Shown one piece after another: positions 1-9,578 of a DNA stretch of 64,000 nucleotides. Each line of letters opens with the position of its first letter. Position 1 is the first letter of the stretch. Below the pieces are notes generated by a model. That model did no database searches, was not told where the DNA came from, and was given only the letters and a program-made list of their open reading frames with translations. The position numbers were made by a program, and so were the translations under genes. The DNA comes from Rhodococcus qingshengii JCM 15477 (GTDB lineage Bacteria; Actinomycetota; Actinomycetes; Mycobacteriales; Mycobacteriaceae), in the NCBI RefSeq assembly GCF_023221595.1, contig NZ_CP096563.1, positions 6,071,001 through 6,135,000 on the forward strand, given 5' to 3'.

Positions 1-57
1 TGAGGTTGTGAGTCCTTGCGAGCCACTGTTTCGTCCCTTCACTCGTCTTCACTCCGA

Positions 58-90
58 CGGTGTGGCCGAACTGGCAATTCGGCCACACCG
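58..90 (-). terminator. Hairpin terminator after katE
   Basis: A perfect 13-bp stem (58-70 pairing with 78-90) surrounds a 7-base loop. It lies 24 bases past the katE stop codon. There is no long T run, which is usual for actinobacterial terminators. The symmetric stem could also serve a gene entering from the left edge of the window. Confidence 0.75.
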
Positions 91-113
91 CAGGTTCGAA
101 CGTACGTCGGCAC

Positions 114-2282
114 TCAGGATGTAGGCGGCACCTCGAAACGCCCCCACACGCGGTGCGTCTTCAGTAGCTGAGCCAGCGAGGCGAGCGCTCCTTCCGCGTC
201 TGCATCGACGACGACTCCCAATGCAGACTCGTCGATACCGGCCGCAGCCAGCGCACTCATGCTCTCTCCCCAACCACCAATTGCCTTGCTGTGACGATAC
301 ATTTCGTTCAGCAGAGTCTCCACCCGTGGATCCAACTTGCCCTCGCCGATCCGAGAAACGTCGCCGCTCAGCAGGATTGCATCGAATTCGATCGAACGAG
401 CTGTGAGGTACGTTCGCTGCACCGTCACCGCGTCGTCACCGTCCCCGATGGTTCCGCCGTGCGGGCCGAGGATCAGCGGCACCATGCCGGCGTCGAAGAT
501 CTTGTCTCGAACGGCGACAACCGTTTCGAGATCGGAGTTCTCATCGACCAGTAGTGCGATGATCCTTCCGTCTACCGGCCATTCCGCACCAACCTGGGAC
601 AGTGCAGGGCTGAGCTCCGGATCACTCAACGGCTCGGTCGGTTCGGGAACCGGAAGGCCAAGCCCCCCTGCGACGATCGACACGAGACCCGCGTCGATAT
701 TTGCCAAGATGCCCAGATTCCGGGTCTTGATGTTCTCCTCGTAGCACTTACCCAATTCGAAGGTATACGCCTGCGCGACGTGCTCCTGCTCGACAGGGGA
801 GAGACTGCGATAGAAGAGTCGAGCTTGCGAGAAGTGATCGTCGAACGATGCCGGCGCCTGCCTCACCTTTCGCCCTGAAACTTCTTCGGGCACCTCGATA
901 TAGGCCGCGCTCTCCGCCGAGGCCAAGAACGGGCACCCACCGTCCAACGAATTGGGATGGTACGGCGCAACTCCGGTATGTACACCGTCCTGATGAAAGC
1001 CGTCGCGAAGCATGTCGTTGACAGGCGCGTGAGGACGGTTGATCGGGATCTGATCGAAATTGGGGCCACCGAGTCGCGTGATCTGGGTGTCGAGGTACGA
1101 GAACAAACGTGCCTGCAGGAGACGATCGTTGGTGATGTCGACACCCGGAACCAAGTGGCCCGGATGGAATGCAACCTGCTCGGTCTCGGCGAAGAAGTTC
1201 GTCGGATTGGCGTCGAGTGTCATCGTTCCGATGACCTGAACCGGCGCGAGTTCTTCGGGCACGATCTTGGTGGGATCCAATAGATCTATGCCTTCGAACA
1301 TTTCGTCTTCGGTATCAGGGAACACCTGCACGCCCAGATCCCAGGACGGATACGCACCCGCCTCGATGGCGTCGGCAAGATCGCGTCGATGGAAATCCGG
1401 ATCCACACCGCCGGCGATCTGCGCTTCCTCCCACACGAGTGAATGCACTCCGGCGGCCGGCTTCCAGTGGAATTTCACCAGATTCGTCTCGCCGTCGGCA
1501 TTCACGAGCCTGAACGTGTGAATACCGAAGCCCTCCATCATGCGATAGGAGCGCGGGATGCCGCGATCGGACATGTTCCACAATGTGTGCGCCGTGGCCT
1601 CGGTGTGCAGCGACACGAAATCCCAGAATGTGTCGTGCGCGCTCTGCGCCTGCGGGATCTCGCGGTCCGGGTGGGGCTTCGCGGCATGGATGATGTCCGG
1701 GAATTTGATGCCGTCCTGGATGAAGAACACCGGGATGTTGTTGCCCACCAGGTCGAAGACACCTTCGTCGGTGTAGAACTTGGTGGCGAAACCGCGTGTG
1801 TCGCGTACGGTGTCCGCCGAACCTCGTGAACCCAGCACCGTCGAGAACCGCACGAACACCGGGGTTCGAGCACCGGAAGCGAACACCGATGCTTTACAGA
1901 TGTTTTCGGCCGCGCCATTCGCCAGGAACGTTCCGTGTGCAGCCGCCCCGCGGGCGTGGACGACGCGCTCCGGAATTCGCTCGTGATCGAAGTGTGTGAT
2001 CTTCTCACGCAGGTGGTGGTCTTGAAGAAGAGTCGGGCCACGCTCGCCGGCAGTGAGTGAGTGGTCGGTCTCGTAGAGACGTGTACCGGTTGCGGTGGTG
2101 AGGTACTCCCCCCGCTGGCCGCGACCATTTCCCTTCACCTTCTCCTCGGCACCCGCGACGGTACGCACCTCCGGCTGCCGCTGGTCATCCTTGGGCGGCA
2201 ACGGCTGTCGAGGCTTGACCGGCTCTTTCAGGTCCGGCGCTTTCGGGGCCGGTGCACCTGGGACGGACTGAGATGAAGGCAT
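114..2282 (-). CDS. katE: Monofunctional heme catalase, large-subunit clade 2 (HPII/KatE type)
   Basis: Decomposes hydrogen peroxide to water and oxygen in the cytoplasm. The 722-residue length is typical of large-subunit catalases, well above the roughly 500 residues of small ones. The distal heme histidine is in the RVVHARG motif (H109), and the proximal heme-ligand tyrosine is in [11 protein letters not shown]-terminal flavodoxin/DJ-1-like domain covers about the last 150 residues and is diagnostic of the HPII clade. The longer open frame begins at 2393, but I chose the ATG at 2282. It is preceded by an AGGAG-type ribosome site and starts a proline-rich tail (MPSSQSVPG) like that of homologues. 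A CsbD-like stress gene lies just upstream on the same strand, separated by a hairpin. An inverted repeat sits in the 5' leader. Confidence 0.95.
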   Translation of the reverse strand: MPSSQSVPGAPAPKAPDLKEPVKPRQPLPPKDDQRQPEVRTVAGAEEKVKGNGRGQRGEYLTTATGTRLYETDHSLTAGERGPTLLQDHHLREKITHFDHERIPERVVHARGAAAHGTFLANGAAENICKASVFASGARTPVFVRFSTVLGSRGSADTVRDTRGFATKFYTDEGVFDLVGNNIPVFFIQDGIKFPDIIHAAKPHPDREIPQAQSAHDTFWDFVSLHTEATAHTLWNMSDRGIPRSYRMMEGFGIHTFRLVNADGETNLVKFHWKPAAGVHSLVWEEAQIAGGVDPDFHRRDLADAIEAGAYPSWDLGVQVFPDTEDEMFEGIDLLDPTKIVPEELAPVQVIGTMTLDANPTNFFAETEQVAFHPGHLVPGVDITNDRLLQARLFSYLDTQITRLGGPNFDQIPINRPHAPVNDMLRDGFHQDGVHTGVAPYHPNSLDGGCPFLASAESAAYIEVPEEVSGRKVRQAPASFDDHFSQARLFYRSLSPVEQEHVAQAYTFELGKCYEENIKTRNLGILANIDAGLVSIVAGGLGLPVPEPTEPLSDPELSPALSQVGAEWPVDGRIIALLVDENSDLETVVAVRDKIFDAGMVPLILGPHGGTIGDGDDAVTVQRTYLTARSIEFDAILLSGDVSRIGEGKLDPRVETLLNEMYRHSKAIGGWGESMSALAAAGIDESALGVVVDADAEGALASLAQLLKTHRVWGRFEVPPTS

Positions 2283-2310
2283 CGAACAGCTCCTCTTGAT
2301 CGTCATGCTG

Positions 2311-2332
2311 GGCGCAAGAATCTTGTTGCGCC
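2311..2332. promoter_or_regulatory. Inverted repeat in the katE leader
   Basis: GGCGCAA and TTGCGCC form perfect 7-bp arms around 8 bases, ending 29 bases before the katE start. It could be an operator or a leader hairpin. I cannot assign a binding protein. Confidence 0.4.
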
Positions 2333-2377
2333 TTATGTAAGTAGAGATTTCAAACTGAACGCGGAGCCACGACTCAC

Positions 2378-2407
2378 CCCCGGCTGGGATCAATCCCAGG
2401 CCGAGGG
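2378..2407 (-). terminator. Hairpin downstream of the CsbD-like gene
   Basis: CTGGG and CCCAG arms, extended outward by GC-rich bases with one bulge, form a stem 18 bases after the CsbD-like stop codon. It probably separates that transcript from katE, although read-through is possible. Confidence 0.5.
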
Positions 2408-2424
2408 TGACGAGTGCGTCAGGG

Positions 2425-2661
2425 CTATTGCTCGGACTTCTGTCGCGCTTCGTCCGCGGCCGCTTCTGCGCGAGCCTTCTCGGCTTCTGCCTCTTTCTTC
2501 GCGACTTCTCGCTGGCTTTCGGCCTTGTCCTGCTGGGCGCGGCCCTCTCGGGTCAAACTGTCGTTTCCGGAAACCGCACCCACGGCTTCCTTGGCCTTAC
2601 CCTTGACGTCCTCTACGACGCCTTTGATTCCCTCGCTGGGACCGCTCTTGTCATCTGGCAC
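2425..2661 (-). CDS. CsbD-like small stress protein
   Basis: A 78-residue, highly charged, cysteine-free protein. The N-terminal half fits the CsbD family (GIKGVVEDVKGKAKEAVG, followed by EGRAQQDKAE). The C-terminal half is a Lys/Glu/Ala-rich helix that probably forms a coiled coil. CsbD proteins are general-stress proteins without a known biochemical activity. The GTG at 2661 was chosen because GGAGGG stands 5-6 bases before it. An upstream in-frame ATG at 2724 has no ribosome site. A sigma-B/F-type promoter (2734-2757) points into the gene, which agrees with stress control. Confidence 0.85.
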   Translation of the reverse strand: MPDDKSGPSEGIKGVVEDVKGKAKEAVGAVSGNDSLTREGRAQQDKAESQREVAKKEAEAEKARAEAAADEARQKSEQ

Positions 2662-2733
2662 GTTGACCCTCCAATACGTTTCGGATTGTTGCTCCGGGAT
2701 CCCACACAGGTAGGAATCCCCCACAGAAGGCCC

Positions 2734-2757
2734 TACCCCGTCGAAATTCGCATAAAC
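2734..2757 (-). promoter_or_regulatory. Sigma-B/sigma-F-type promoter of the CsbD-like gene
   Basis: Read on the minus strand, GTTT (2757-2754), a 15-base spacer and GGGTA (2738-2734) match the GTTT-N15-GGGTA pattern of actinobacterial general-stress sigma factors. It lies about 70 bases before the CsbD-like start. The call is a consensus match only. Confidence 0.6.
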
Positions 2758-2963
2758 ATCCGTGCACCGACACGCCGCAACGCGTACAAGAAGCGGCCAC
2801 CGAGGGGAGTGCCGTTCACTCTCGTGTGTTATTCAGTGCTCATGAGCCAGTTACAGACCGATCCCCCCGTGGGCGGACCGCTGTCCACGATTCGCGCGCT
2901 TGCGCCCAACCTGGCTCCGATCGAGCGATGCGTCTCGAACATCTCAAATAGCAAACAGCATTC

Positions 2964-3428
2964 TCAGAAACTGTTTACCGGGCAAAGGAATTGGCGAGAC
3001 TCGTTCCAGAAGGGGAAGAGGTCGGTGGTGGTGGCCGTGGGGTGGTCGATCTCGGCGAGAGTGTAGAAATCGAGAATCGTCCGCCCGGCGGTTGCGCTGA
3101 CCTCGCATGCCTGCAAGCTCAGTTTCGCCTCCGCCACGAAGCCGATACTGCGGGCGAAAGGTCCGAGGGTCCCGGCATTGACAAAACCCTCGAGGTTTTG
3201 TCCCCACTGGTTGTAGTCCGACTGCAAAGCAAAGCTGCATGTTTCACCGAACAACTCGGTGCAGGTTGTCGGCTTCCCACCGATCGTGTGAACCGTATCG
3301 GCGAGCTCGTGCGAAGTACCTTCGCGCGGTGATCCGGAAAGGAGAAGCAAGACGGCGACGGCCAAGGCAACCACCAGAAGGATGCTCGCGGCCGTTGCCA
3401 GTATCGCCTTCACAATCCCTCGATCCAC
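2964..3428 (-). CDS. Small single-pass membrane protein of unknown function
   Basis: The 154-residue product has one hydrophobic segment at about residues 8-31 (AILATAASILLVVALAVAVLLLL). The remainder, about 120 residues, should lie outside the membrane and contains four cysteines (in TTCTELFGETC, QACEV and FLCPV) that could form two disulfides. I do not recognise a family. The start is uncertain: GTG at 3428 gives a basic N-terminus but has a weak ribosome site, and a second GTG five codons later follows a GAGGG at short spacing. It is transcribed alone, away from helR. Confidence 0.6.
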   Translation of the reverse strand: MDRGIVKAILATAASILLVVALAVAVLLLLSGSPREGTSHELADTVHTIGGKPTTCTELFGETCSFALQSDYNQWGQNLEGFVNAGTLGPFARSIGFVAEAKLSLQACEVSATAGRTILDFYTLAEIDHPTATTTDLFPFWNESRQFLCPVNSF

Positions 3429-3612
3429 GTAAGTTCATGAGGGGAACCGATTTTGGAACACCGGTCACTGGATTTGTACCCGTGGCACTCGGGGTCCAAA
3501 CATCGACCAGGCTGGGAGCCGTGCATCAGGCTGGGGGGTCGCGAGAGGATCTGTGGGAAAAAGCCGAGGGAGGATCGACACTCCCTTCCACTACCAATGT
3601 ATATCGCACCGG

Positions 3613-3631
3613 GGGCCTTGCGGCAAGGCCC
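3613..3631 (+). promoter_or_regulatory. Rifamycin-associated element (RAE) upstream of helR
   Basis: The 19-base sequence GGGCCTTGCGGCAAGGCCC is a perfect inverted repeat (8-bp arms around CGG). It differs at one base from the published RAE consensus GGGGCTTGCGGCAAGGCCC. It ends 78 bases before the helR start codon. In other actinomycetes the element controls rifamycin-inducible genes, including helR and rifamycin-inactivating enzymes. Confidence 0.85.
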
Positions 3632-3709
3632 GGGTAGTGCCGCAAAATGGCTCTTCCGATCCCGCACGACCCACTACGGGATCGGAACAGCCAGCGGAAG
3701 TGAGGGCAC

Positions 3710-5932
3710 GTGCCAACCCAGGGATACGAAGAAGAACTGCGATCCGAGCGGAACTATGTGGAGGGGCTCTACGCACGCCTCGATGCGGAGCGCGCCCGAG
3801 TCAAGGGCAGGTACAGCACCGCTCTGCGCGGAAACGGCGAAGCACTCATGGAACGCGATGCAGAGGTGCGCGCGCTTGCCAAAGAGGTGAAGAGGCTGGA
3901 CGTAGCCGACAACGGCCTGTGCTTCGGCCGGTTGGACTCGCTGACTGGTGAGACTTCGTACATCGGCCGAATCGGCCTTCTCGATGCGGACAACGACTAC
4001 GAACCGGTGCTGCTCGATTGGCGGGCGCCGGCATCTCGCCCGTTCTACGTTGCCACCGCTGCCAACCCGGAGAACATGCGTCGACGCCGTCAGTTCCACA
4101 CACGCAGTCGACACGTGGTCGATTTCACCGACGAGGTACTCGGGCGCCCTGACGGCGCAGAACACGACACCCACAGCGATTCCGCCTTGCTCGCAGCAGT
4201 CAATGCACCCCGCGGTGAGGGAATGCGGGACATCGTGGCGACCATCCAGGCCGAACAGGACGACATCGTCCGACTCGAACACCCCGGGGTGCTGGTGATC
4301 GAAGGTGGCCCCGGTACCGGGAAAACCGTCGTCGCCTTGCATCGCGTCGCCTACCTGCTCTACACGCAGCGAGAGCGAATGGAACGTCACGGCGTCCTCG
4401 TGGTCGGGCCGAACCCGGCGTTCCTGAACCACATCGGCCGCGTACTGCCCTCGCTGGGCGAGTCCGACGTGGTGTTCATGACCACCGGTGATCTCGTTCC
4501 GGGTTTACGCGTCACCGCCGAGGACGCTCCTGAGGCCGCTGGGCTCAAAGGCTCGCTGAAGATCCTGGACGTTCTCGGCGCAGCGATTGCCGATCATCAG
4601 CGATTGCCCGAGAACCCGTTGTTGATCGAATTGGCGGACGTCACAGTGCGAATCGACGCCGAAACTGCGGAGTGGGCCCGAGAAGAAGCTCGTTCGAGCG
4701 GACTCCCCCACAACGACGCTCGCACTGTGTTCACCGAAATCGTCACCTGGGCACTGACCGAGCGGGCGATAGCGCGGATCGGCAAGGGATGGTTGACACG
4801 CAGTGACCGTGAAGCCTGGGAACAAGTGCGCGCAGATCTGACCGCAGAGTTGGCGGAGAATGACGCGTTTGCCGCCGCACTCGACGCACTCTGGCCGATC
4901 TTGACACCGAAAGAGCTACTGACACAGCTGTTTACTTCGCCGGAACGCCTACGCAAGGCAGGCGCAGACGAGACACTGTTGCGCCGAGAGGGCGATGCCT
5001 GGACGGTGTCCGACGTTCCGCTTCTCGACGAATTGGTGGACATGCTCGGCCGGGACAAGCCCGTCGACCAGAGTGCCGAACGTGAACGCCGCGACGAGGC
5101 TGCGTATGCAGCGGGCGTGCTGGACATGATGATCAGTCGCGAAGACTTGATGGACGACGAGGATCATCTCCTCGCCCAGGACATGCTGTACGCCGAGGAC
5201 CTGGCGGATCGTTTCGTCGAACGCGATACCCGTGAGCTCGCCGAACGCGCTGCTGCTGACCGAGACTGGACGTACAGGCATATCGTGGTCGACGAGGCAC
5301 AAGAGCTGTCCGAGATGGACTGGCGAGTCCTGATGCGCCGTTGCCCGGACCGGTCTTTCACGGTGGTAGGTGATCTCGCGCAACGACGTTCACCCGCAGG
5401 TGCCCGATCGTGGGCGACGATGATGGAGCCGTACGTTCCCGGCCGCTGGATCTACCGATCCCTGACGGTGAACTATCGCACCCCCGCCGAGATCATGAGC
5501 GTCGCCGCCGCCTTGCTCGCCGAGTTCGCGCCAGACGTCCAGCCACCCGAGTCCGTCCGCGCCTGCGGGGTCCAACCGTGGTCCAGACAAATATCCGCCG
5601 ACGAACTAGCCTCCGCCATCGACGAATTCAATCAGGACGAGGCCGGACGCGAGGGTACGAGCGTCGTCATCGGACCTGCGGGTGTGCCCGGCGCTGTGCC
5701 GGTTTCGGAAACGAAGGGCCTGGAGTTCGATGCCGTGCTCGTCGTGGAACCGGAGCGAATCATCGCCGACGGCCCACGCGGTGCGTCTGAACTCTATGTC
5801 GCCCTCACCCGCGCGACCCAACGTCTCGGCGTCTTACACGAGAGGCCATTGCCGCACGCATTGACCGGGCTCGTCCGGGTCGGGACGGCCAGATCACCGC
5901 AATCGTTCGCGGCGAGCGATCGTGCTGTGTAG
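3710..5932 (+). CDS. helR: HelR-type RNA polymerase-recycling motor ATPase (UvrD-like helicase superfamily)
   Basis: The 740-residue protein belongs to the actinobacterial HelD/HelR group of superfamily 1 motors. These bind RNA polymerase, displace it from stalled complexes and can protect it from rifamycins. An N-terminal coiled-coil-rich arm (about residues 5-65, starting EEELRSERNYVEGLYARLD) would enter the polymerase channels. Walker A is GGPGTGKT at residues 199-206. Walker B and motif II are VVDEAQE near 526. Motif IV-VI features include TVNYRTP and YVALTRATQ. The GTG start follows GAGGG. The rifamycin-associated element just upstream favours HelR over the plain HelD call. The 3' end overlaps the convergent iclR gene by 39 bases. 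It could act as a general polymerase recycler as well as in antibiotic defence. Confidence 0.88.
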   Translation: MPTQGYEEELRSERNYVEGLYARLDAERARVKGRYSTALRGNGEALMERDAEVRALAKEVKRLDVADNGLCFGRLDSLTGETSYIGRIGLLDADNDYEPVLLDWRAPASRPFYVATAANPENMRRRRQFHTRSRHVVDFTDEVLGRPDGAEHDTHSDSALLAAVNAPRGEGMRDIVATIQAEQDDIVRLEHPGVLVIEGGPGTGKTVVALHRVAYLLYTQRERMERHGVLVVGPNPAFLNHIGRVLPSLGESDVVFMTTGDLVPGLRVTAEDAPEAAGLKGSLKILDVLGAAIADHQRLPENPLLIELADVTVRIDAETAEWAREEARSSGLPHNDARTVFTEIVTWALTERAIARIGKGWLTRSDREAWEQVRADLTAELAENDAFAAALDALWPILTPKELLTQLFTSPERLRKAGADETLLRREGDAWTVSDVPLLDELVDMLGRDKPVDQSAERERRDEAAYAAGVLDMMISREDLMDDEDHLLAQDMLYAEDLADRFVERDTRELAERAAADRDWTYRHIVVDEAQELSEMDWRVLMRRCPDRSFTVVGDLAQRRSPAGARSWATMMEPYVPGRWIYRSLTVNYRTPAEIMSVAAALLAEFAPDVQPPESVRACGVQPWSRQISADELASAIDEFNQDEAGREGTSVVIGPAGVPGAVPVSETKGLEFDAVLVVEPERIIADGPRGASELYVALTRATQRLGVLHERPLPHALTGLVRVGTARSPQSFAASDRAV

Positions 5933-6655
5933 GCCTTCGGCAGCAGCGCGCACGTAGGACACCTGGCTCTCGGGGACGAAGCGACTGGTGGGACCGGTGA
6001 CACTGATGGCCGCGACGGGTTTGTCATTGGTTCCGAATACCGGCGCCGCAACGCATGCGAGACCCGGCGCTGATTCCTCGCGCTCGAACGCAATACCGGT
6101 CTCGACCACTCGGTTCAGTTGGGTGTTGAGAATGCCGGGCGCAACAATTGTGTGCGGGGTTCGGCGCGTCATCGGCTCCGACAGCACCTCGCGGCGAAAC
6201 TCGTTGTCGGAGAATGCCAGGAGCGCCTTGCCGATTGCGGTGCAATACAGCGGTATCCGGCCACCGGTCCGGGACGGCGAGTTGGCTTGCCGGTGTCCGC
6301 CGATCTTCGCGACGTATACGACGTCGTGGCCGTCACGGACCCCCAGGTGGACTGTCTCGTGGGTCCGCTCGTACAGGTCCTGGAGGAACGGCATCGCCAT
6401 CTCCAGGAGGCTACGTTCGAGAGAGGCGAGCATGCCGAGTTCGAAGAGGCCGCCGCTGAGCCGGTAGCCACCGTCGATACGGTCGAGTAGCCGGTTCGCG
6501 ACCAGTTCGTTGGCCAGGCGGTGCACCGTCGCCTTGTGCAGGCCCGTCCGCTGGACCAGGGTGGCCAGAGGCAACACGTGGTCGTCGGCCCGGAAGGCGC
6601 GCAGGATCGTCACCGCCTTGCCGAGCACGGTGTCGAGGTTTGCGCTGCCAGTCAC
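5894..6655 (-). CDS. IclR-family transcriptional regulator
   Basis: 253 residues with an N-terminal winged helix-turn-helix (about 10-65, including TLVQRTGLHKATVHRLANEL) and a C-terminal IclR effector-binding domain (about 80-250). It is divergent from the hydratase-dehydrogenase-aldolase operon with only 69 bases between them, so it probably controls that operon in response to an aromatic-derived effector. The GTG start at 6655 directly abuts GGGGAG, which is too close for a normal ribosome site. A GTG ten codons in is the alternative, so the first residues are uncertain. The 3' end overlaps helR on the other strand. Confidence 0.88.
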   Translation of the reverse strand: MTGSANLDTVLGKAVTILRAFRADDHVLPLATLVQRTGLHKATVHRLANELVANRLLDRIDGGYRLSGGLFELGMLASLERSLLEMAMPFLQDLYERTHETVHLGVRDGHDVVYVAKIGGHRQANSPSRTGGRIPLYCTAIGKALLAFSDNEFRREVLSEPMTRRTPHTIVAPGILNTQLNRVVETGIAFEREESAPGLACVAAPVFGTNDKPVAAISVTGPTSRFVPESQVSYVRAAAEGLHSTIARRERLR

Positions 6656-6724
6656 CTCCCCAGCGTATCGCTGAGTGAGACAGTTCCCTGGCGCAATCTC
6701 GGTGCCGCGGCGAAAGTAGTGGCC

Positions 6725-7552
6725 ATGAGCCAGCCCACGAATACCAGTACAGCTAGCGAGACCGACATCGCAGCTGCTGCGGACCGCCTCGCAGCCGCCA
6801 TCGCGAGCGGCACTCCCTGCGCGCCCGTGCGCGATCTGATCGGCGCCGACGACCTCGTCGCCGCCTACGCCGTCCAGCGCCGCGTCGACGAAATCCGTCG
6901 GCAGGCAGGGGCCGTGGTCGTAGGCCGCAAGATCGGCCTGACCTCGGTGGCAGTCCAGCAGCAGCTCGGTGTCGACCAGCCCGACCTCGGCGTGCTGTAC
7001 GCCGACATGGAGTTCCCCGCCGACGGCGCCATCCCCATGAGCCGTTTGATCCAGCCCAAGGTCGAAGCGGAAGTTGCCTTCGTGCTCGGTGCCGACCTCG
7101 TGGACGGACCGCTGGACAGTGCGCAGGTGCGCGGTGCGATCGACTACGCCGTCGCCGCGATCGAGATCTGCGACAGCCGCATCGAGTCGTGGGACATCAA
7201 GTTCGGTGACACCGTCGCCGACAATGCGTCCTCGGGCGTGTACGTCCTGGGAACCGAACGACGCACCCTCGACGAGGTGGAACCCGCCGGCGTCGTCATG
7301 TCGATGTCCGTCGACGGCACCGAGGTGTCCACCGGCGTCGGAACCGCCTGCCTGGGCGATCCGATCGAAGCCGTCGTCTGGCTCGCCCGCACTGCACGTG
7401 AGTTGGGGCAGCCGCTGACCGCAGGGCAGGTGATCCTGTCCGGCGCTCTTGGCCCCATGGCACCGGTCACCGCAGGCAACGTAGTCACCGTGACCGTCTC
7501 CGGGCTCGGTTCCGTCACCACCAGTTTCTCCAGCGAAGAGGACAACGCATGA
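6725..7552 (+). CDS. mhpD: 2-keto-4-pentenoate hydratase
   Basis: The 275-residue protein matches the MhpD/BphH hydratase family, which adds water to 2-hydroxypenta-2,4-dienoate (or a homologue) to give 4-hydroxy-2-oxoacid. Recognisable segments are GRKIGLTS near residue 70, EVAFVLG near 118 and the C-terminal [12 protein letters not shown]. The open frame extends upstream to 6521. The ATG at 6725 fits homologue lengths and clears the divergent iclR start. It overlaps the next gene by 4 bases (ATGA). With the two following enzymes it forms the standard lower meta-cleavage pathway. Whether the ring substrate is a phenylpropionate, a biphenyl-type compound or a steroid cannot be told here. Confidence 0.9.
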   Translation: MSQPTNTSTASETDIAAAADRLAAAIASGTPCAPVRDLIGADDLVAAYAVQRRVDEIRRQAGAVVVGRKIGLTSVAVQQQLGVDQPDLGVLYADMEFPADGAIPMSRLIQPKVEAEVAFVLGADLVDGPLDSAQVRGAIDYAVAAIEICDSRIESWDIKFGDTVADNASSGVYVLGTERRTLDEVEPAGVVMSMSVDGTEVSTGVGTACLGDPIEAVVWLARTARELGQPLTAGQVILSGALGPMAPVTAGNVVTVTVSGLGSVTTSFSSEEDNA

Positions 7553-8493
7553 GCAAGGTCAAGGTCGCGATCATCGGATCGGGCAACATCGGCACGGATC
7601 TGATGATCAAGGTGCTGCGCAACTCCGACCATCTGGAGATGGGCGCGATGGTCGGTATCGACCCCGCGTCCGACGGCCTCGCTCGCGCCGCGCGTCTGAA
7701 CGTGCCAATCACGGCAGAAGGCGTCGAAGGCCTTGTCGGTCTGCCGAACTTCGACGAGATCGAGATCGTCTTCGACGCCACCTCGGCAAAAGCTCACGTG
7801 GCCAACAACGCGCGGCTGGCTCCCCTCGGCAAGCGCATGATCGACCTGACGCCTGCCGCGATCGGACCGTACGTCGTACCGGCTGTCAACGCGGACGAGC
7901 ACTTGGACGCACCCAACGTCAACATGGTGACGTGTGGCGGCCAGGCCACCATCCCGATGGTTGCCGCTGTTTCTCGGGTCGTCCCGGTGGCGTATGCGGA
8001 GATCGTCGCGTCCATCGCCTCCAAGTCGGCCGGTCCCGGAACGCGCGCCAACATCGACGAGTTCACCGAGACCACGTCCGAGGCGATCGTGGCAGTCGGC
8101 GGCGCTCGTCGCGGCAAGGCCATCATCATCCTCAACCCCGCTGAGCCGCCGCTCATCATGCGCGACACGGTCTTCTGCCTCGTCGACGCACCGGACCCGG
8201 CTGTTCACGACGAGATCCGTCAGTCGATCGAGAAGATGGTCGGCGACGTCTCCGCGTATGTCCCCGGCTACCGGCTCAAGCAGGAAGTCCAGATCACCGA
8301 GATCCCGGCCGACCAGCCCGTCGAGACGTTGCTCGTCGACGGCAATCGCCCCACCCACCAGGTGTCGGTGTTCCTCGAGGTCGAGGGCGCGGCACACTAC
8401 CTGCCTGCGTACGCCGGCAATCTCGACATCATGACGTCCGCCGGAATGCAGATCGCGGAGCGCATCGCCCAGCAGAAGGAAGCAACCAAGTGA
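7549..8493 (+). CDS. mhpF: Acetaldehyde dehydrogenase (acetylating)
   Basis: The 314-residue enzyme converts acetaldehyde, or propanal in some pathways, to the acyl-CoA with NAD and CoA. The N-terminal Rossmann motif is GSGNIGTD (about residues 11-18). The catalytic cysteine is in [14 protein letters not shown] (about C127). ATGA overlaps couple it to both the hydratase before and the aldolase after, as expected because dehydrogenase and aldolase form a channelling complex. The C-terminal aldolase-contacting region is complete. Confidence 0.94.
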   Translation: MSKVKVAIIGSGNIGTDLMIKVLRNSDHLEMGAMVGIDPASDGLARAARLNVPITAEGVEGLVGLPNFDEIEIVFDATSAKAHVANNARLAPLGKRMIDLTPAAIGPYVVPAVNADEHLDAPNVNMVTCGGQATIPMVAAVSRVVPVAYAEIVASIASKSAGPGTRANIDEFTETTSEAIVAVGGARRGKAIIILNPAEPPLIMRDTVFCLVDAPDPAVHDEIRQSIEKMVGDVSAYVPGYRLKQEVQITEIPADQPVETLLVDGNRPTHQVSVFLEVEGAAHYLPAYAGNLDIMTSAGMQIAERIAQQKEATK

Positions 8494-9518
8494 GCAACCG
8501 CAAGATCTTCGTCCAGGACGTCACCCTTCGTGACGGCATGCACGCTGTCCGCCACCGCATTTCGCCCACCGACGTCAAGCGGATCGTCACAGCTCTCGAC
8601 GCTGCCGGCGTCGACGCGATCGAAGTAGCACACGGTGACGGCCTCGCCGGCGGCTCGCTCAACTACGGCCCCGGCTCGAACACCGACTGGGAATGGATCG
8701 AAGCAGCGGCCGAGGTACTCGAGCACGCTCGTCTCACCACGCTGCTACTTCCGGGTGTCGGCACGATCAGTGAACTCAAGCATGCCTACGACCTCGGTGT
8801 GCGCTCGGTTCGCGTTGCCACGCACTGCACCGAGGCCGACGTCTCCGCGCAGCACATCGAAACCGCCCGCGAGATCGGCATGGACGTCTCGGGCTTCCTG
8901 ATGATGAGCCACATGGCGCCTGCCGAGGAACTGGCCAAGCAGGCCAAGTTGATGGAATCGTATGGCGCGCACTGCGTCTACGTCACCGACTCGGGTGGAC
9001 GTCTGGTGATGAACGACGTCGCGGATCGTGTTCGTGCATACCGCGACATCCTCGACGAGGGCACCGAAATCGGTATCCACGCCCATGAGAATCTCTCGCT
9101 CTCGGTTGCCAATTCCGTTGTCGCAGTGCAGAACGGCGTCACCCGCGTCGATGCTTCGCTTGCCGGTCACGGCGCCGGTGCCGGCAACTGCCCCCTCGAG
9201 GCCTTCATCGCCGTCGCCAACATCGAAGAGTGGGAGCACGGCTGCGACCTGTTCGCCCTGCAGGATGCCGCCGACGACATCGTCCGACCGCTGCAGGACC
9301 GGCCGGTCCGCGTCGATCGCGAAACCCTCACTCTCGGCTACGCCGGCGTGTACTCGAGCTTCCTGCGCCACGCCGAAGCTGCGTCGGAGCGCTACGGAAT
9401 CGACGTTCGCACACTGCTGCTCGAAGCTGGACGCCGCCGTCTGGTGGGTGGTCAGGAGGACATGATCGTCGACATCGCGCTCACCCTCGCAGCGCAGGCG
9501 ACAAAGGAAGCAGTCTGA
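8490..9518 (+). CDS. mhpE: 4-hydroxy-2-oxovalerate aldolase
   Basis: The 342-residue class II aldolase cleaves 4-hydroxy-2-oxovalerate to pyruvate and acetaldehyde. The N-terminal metal-binding motif is [12 protein letters not shown] (about residues 7-18), and [16 protein letters not shown] (near 190) supplies the metal-ligand histidines. [14 protein letters not shown] follows. The C-terminal domain contacts the acetaldehyde dehydrogenase. The GTG start overlaps the previous stop. No ring-cleaving dioxygenase or hydrolase lies nearby, so this lower pathway must serve an upper pathway encoded elsewhere. Confidence 0.94.
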   Translation: MSNRKIFVQDVTLRDGMHAVRHRISPTDVKRIVTALDAAGVDAIEVAHGDGLAGGSLNYGPGSNTDWEWIEAAAEVLEHARLTTLLLPGVGTISELKHAYDLGVRSVRVATHCTEADVSAQHIETAREIGMDVSGFLMMSHMAPAEELAKQAKLMESYGAHCVYVTDSGGRLVMNDVADRVRAYRDILDEGTEIGIHAHENLSLSVANSVVAVQNGVTRVDASLAGHGAGAGNCPLEAFIAVANIEEWEHGCDLFALQDAADDIVRPLQDRPVRVDRETLTLGYAGVYSSFLRHAEAASERYGIDVRTLLLEAGRRRLVGGQEDMIVDIALTLAAQATKEAV

Positions 9519-9544
9519 CGCGCTGCCGAGTTCGCTGACACCCG

Positions 9545-9578
9545 AGTCCCGCTCCCGTCTCCGGACGGGGGCGGGACT
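9545..9578 (+). terminator. Strong hairpin terminator closing the mhp operon
   Basis: A 15-bp stem (9545-9559 with 9564-9578), interrupted only by one T-G wobble, has a TCCG tetraloop. It begins 27 bases after the aldolase stop. Confidence 0.9.

Noticed and set aside
1..57. Search for a partial gene at the left edge
   Set aside because: No frame with coding character, so the sequence is treated as the intergenic flank of the katE terminator.
7144..8397. 417-codon minus-strand open frame
   Set aside because: Antisense to acetaldehyde dehydrogenase. The translation is His/Asp/Arg-rich nonsense typical of mirror frames.
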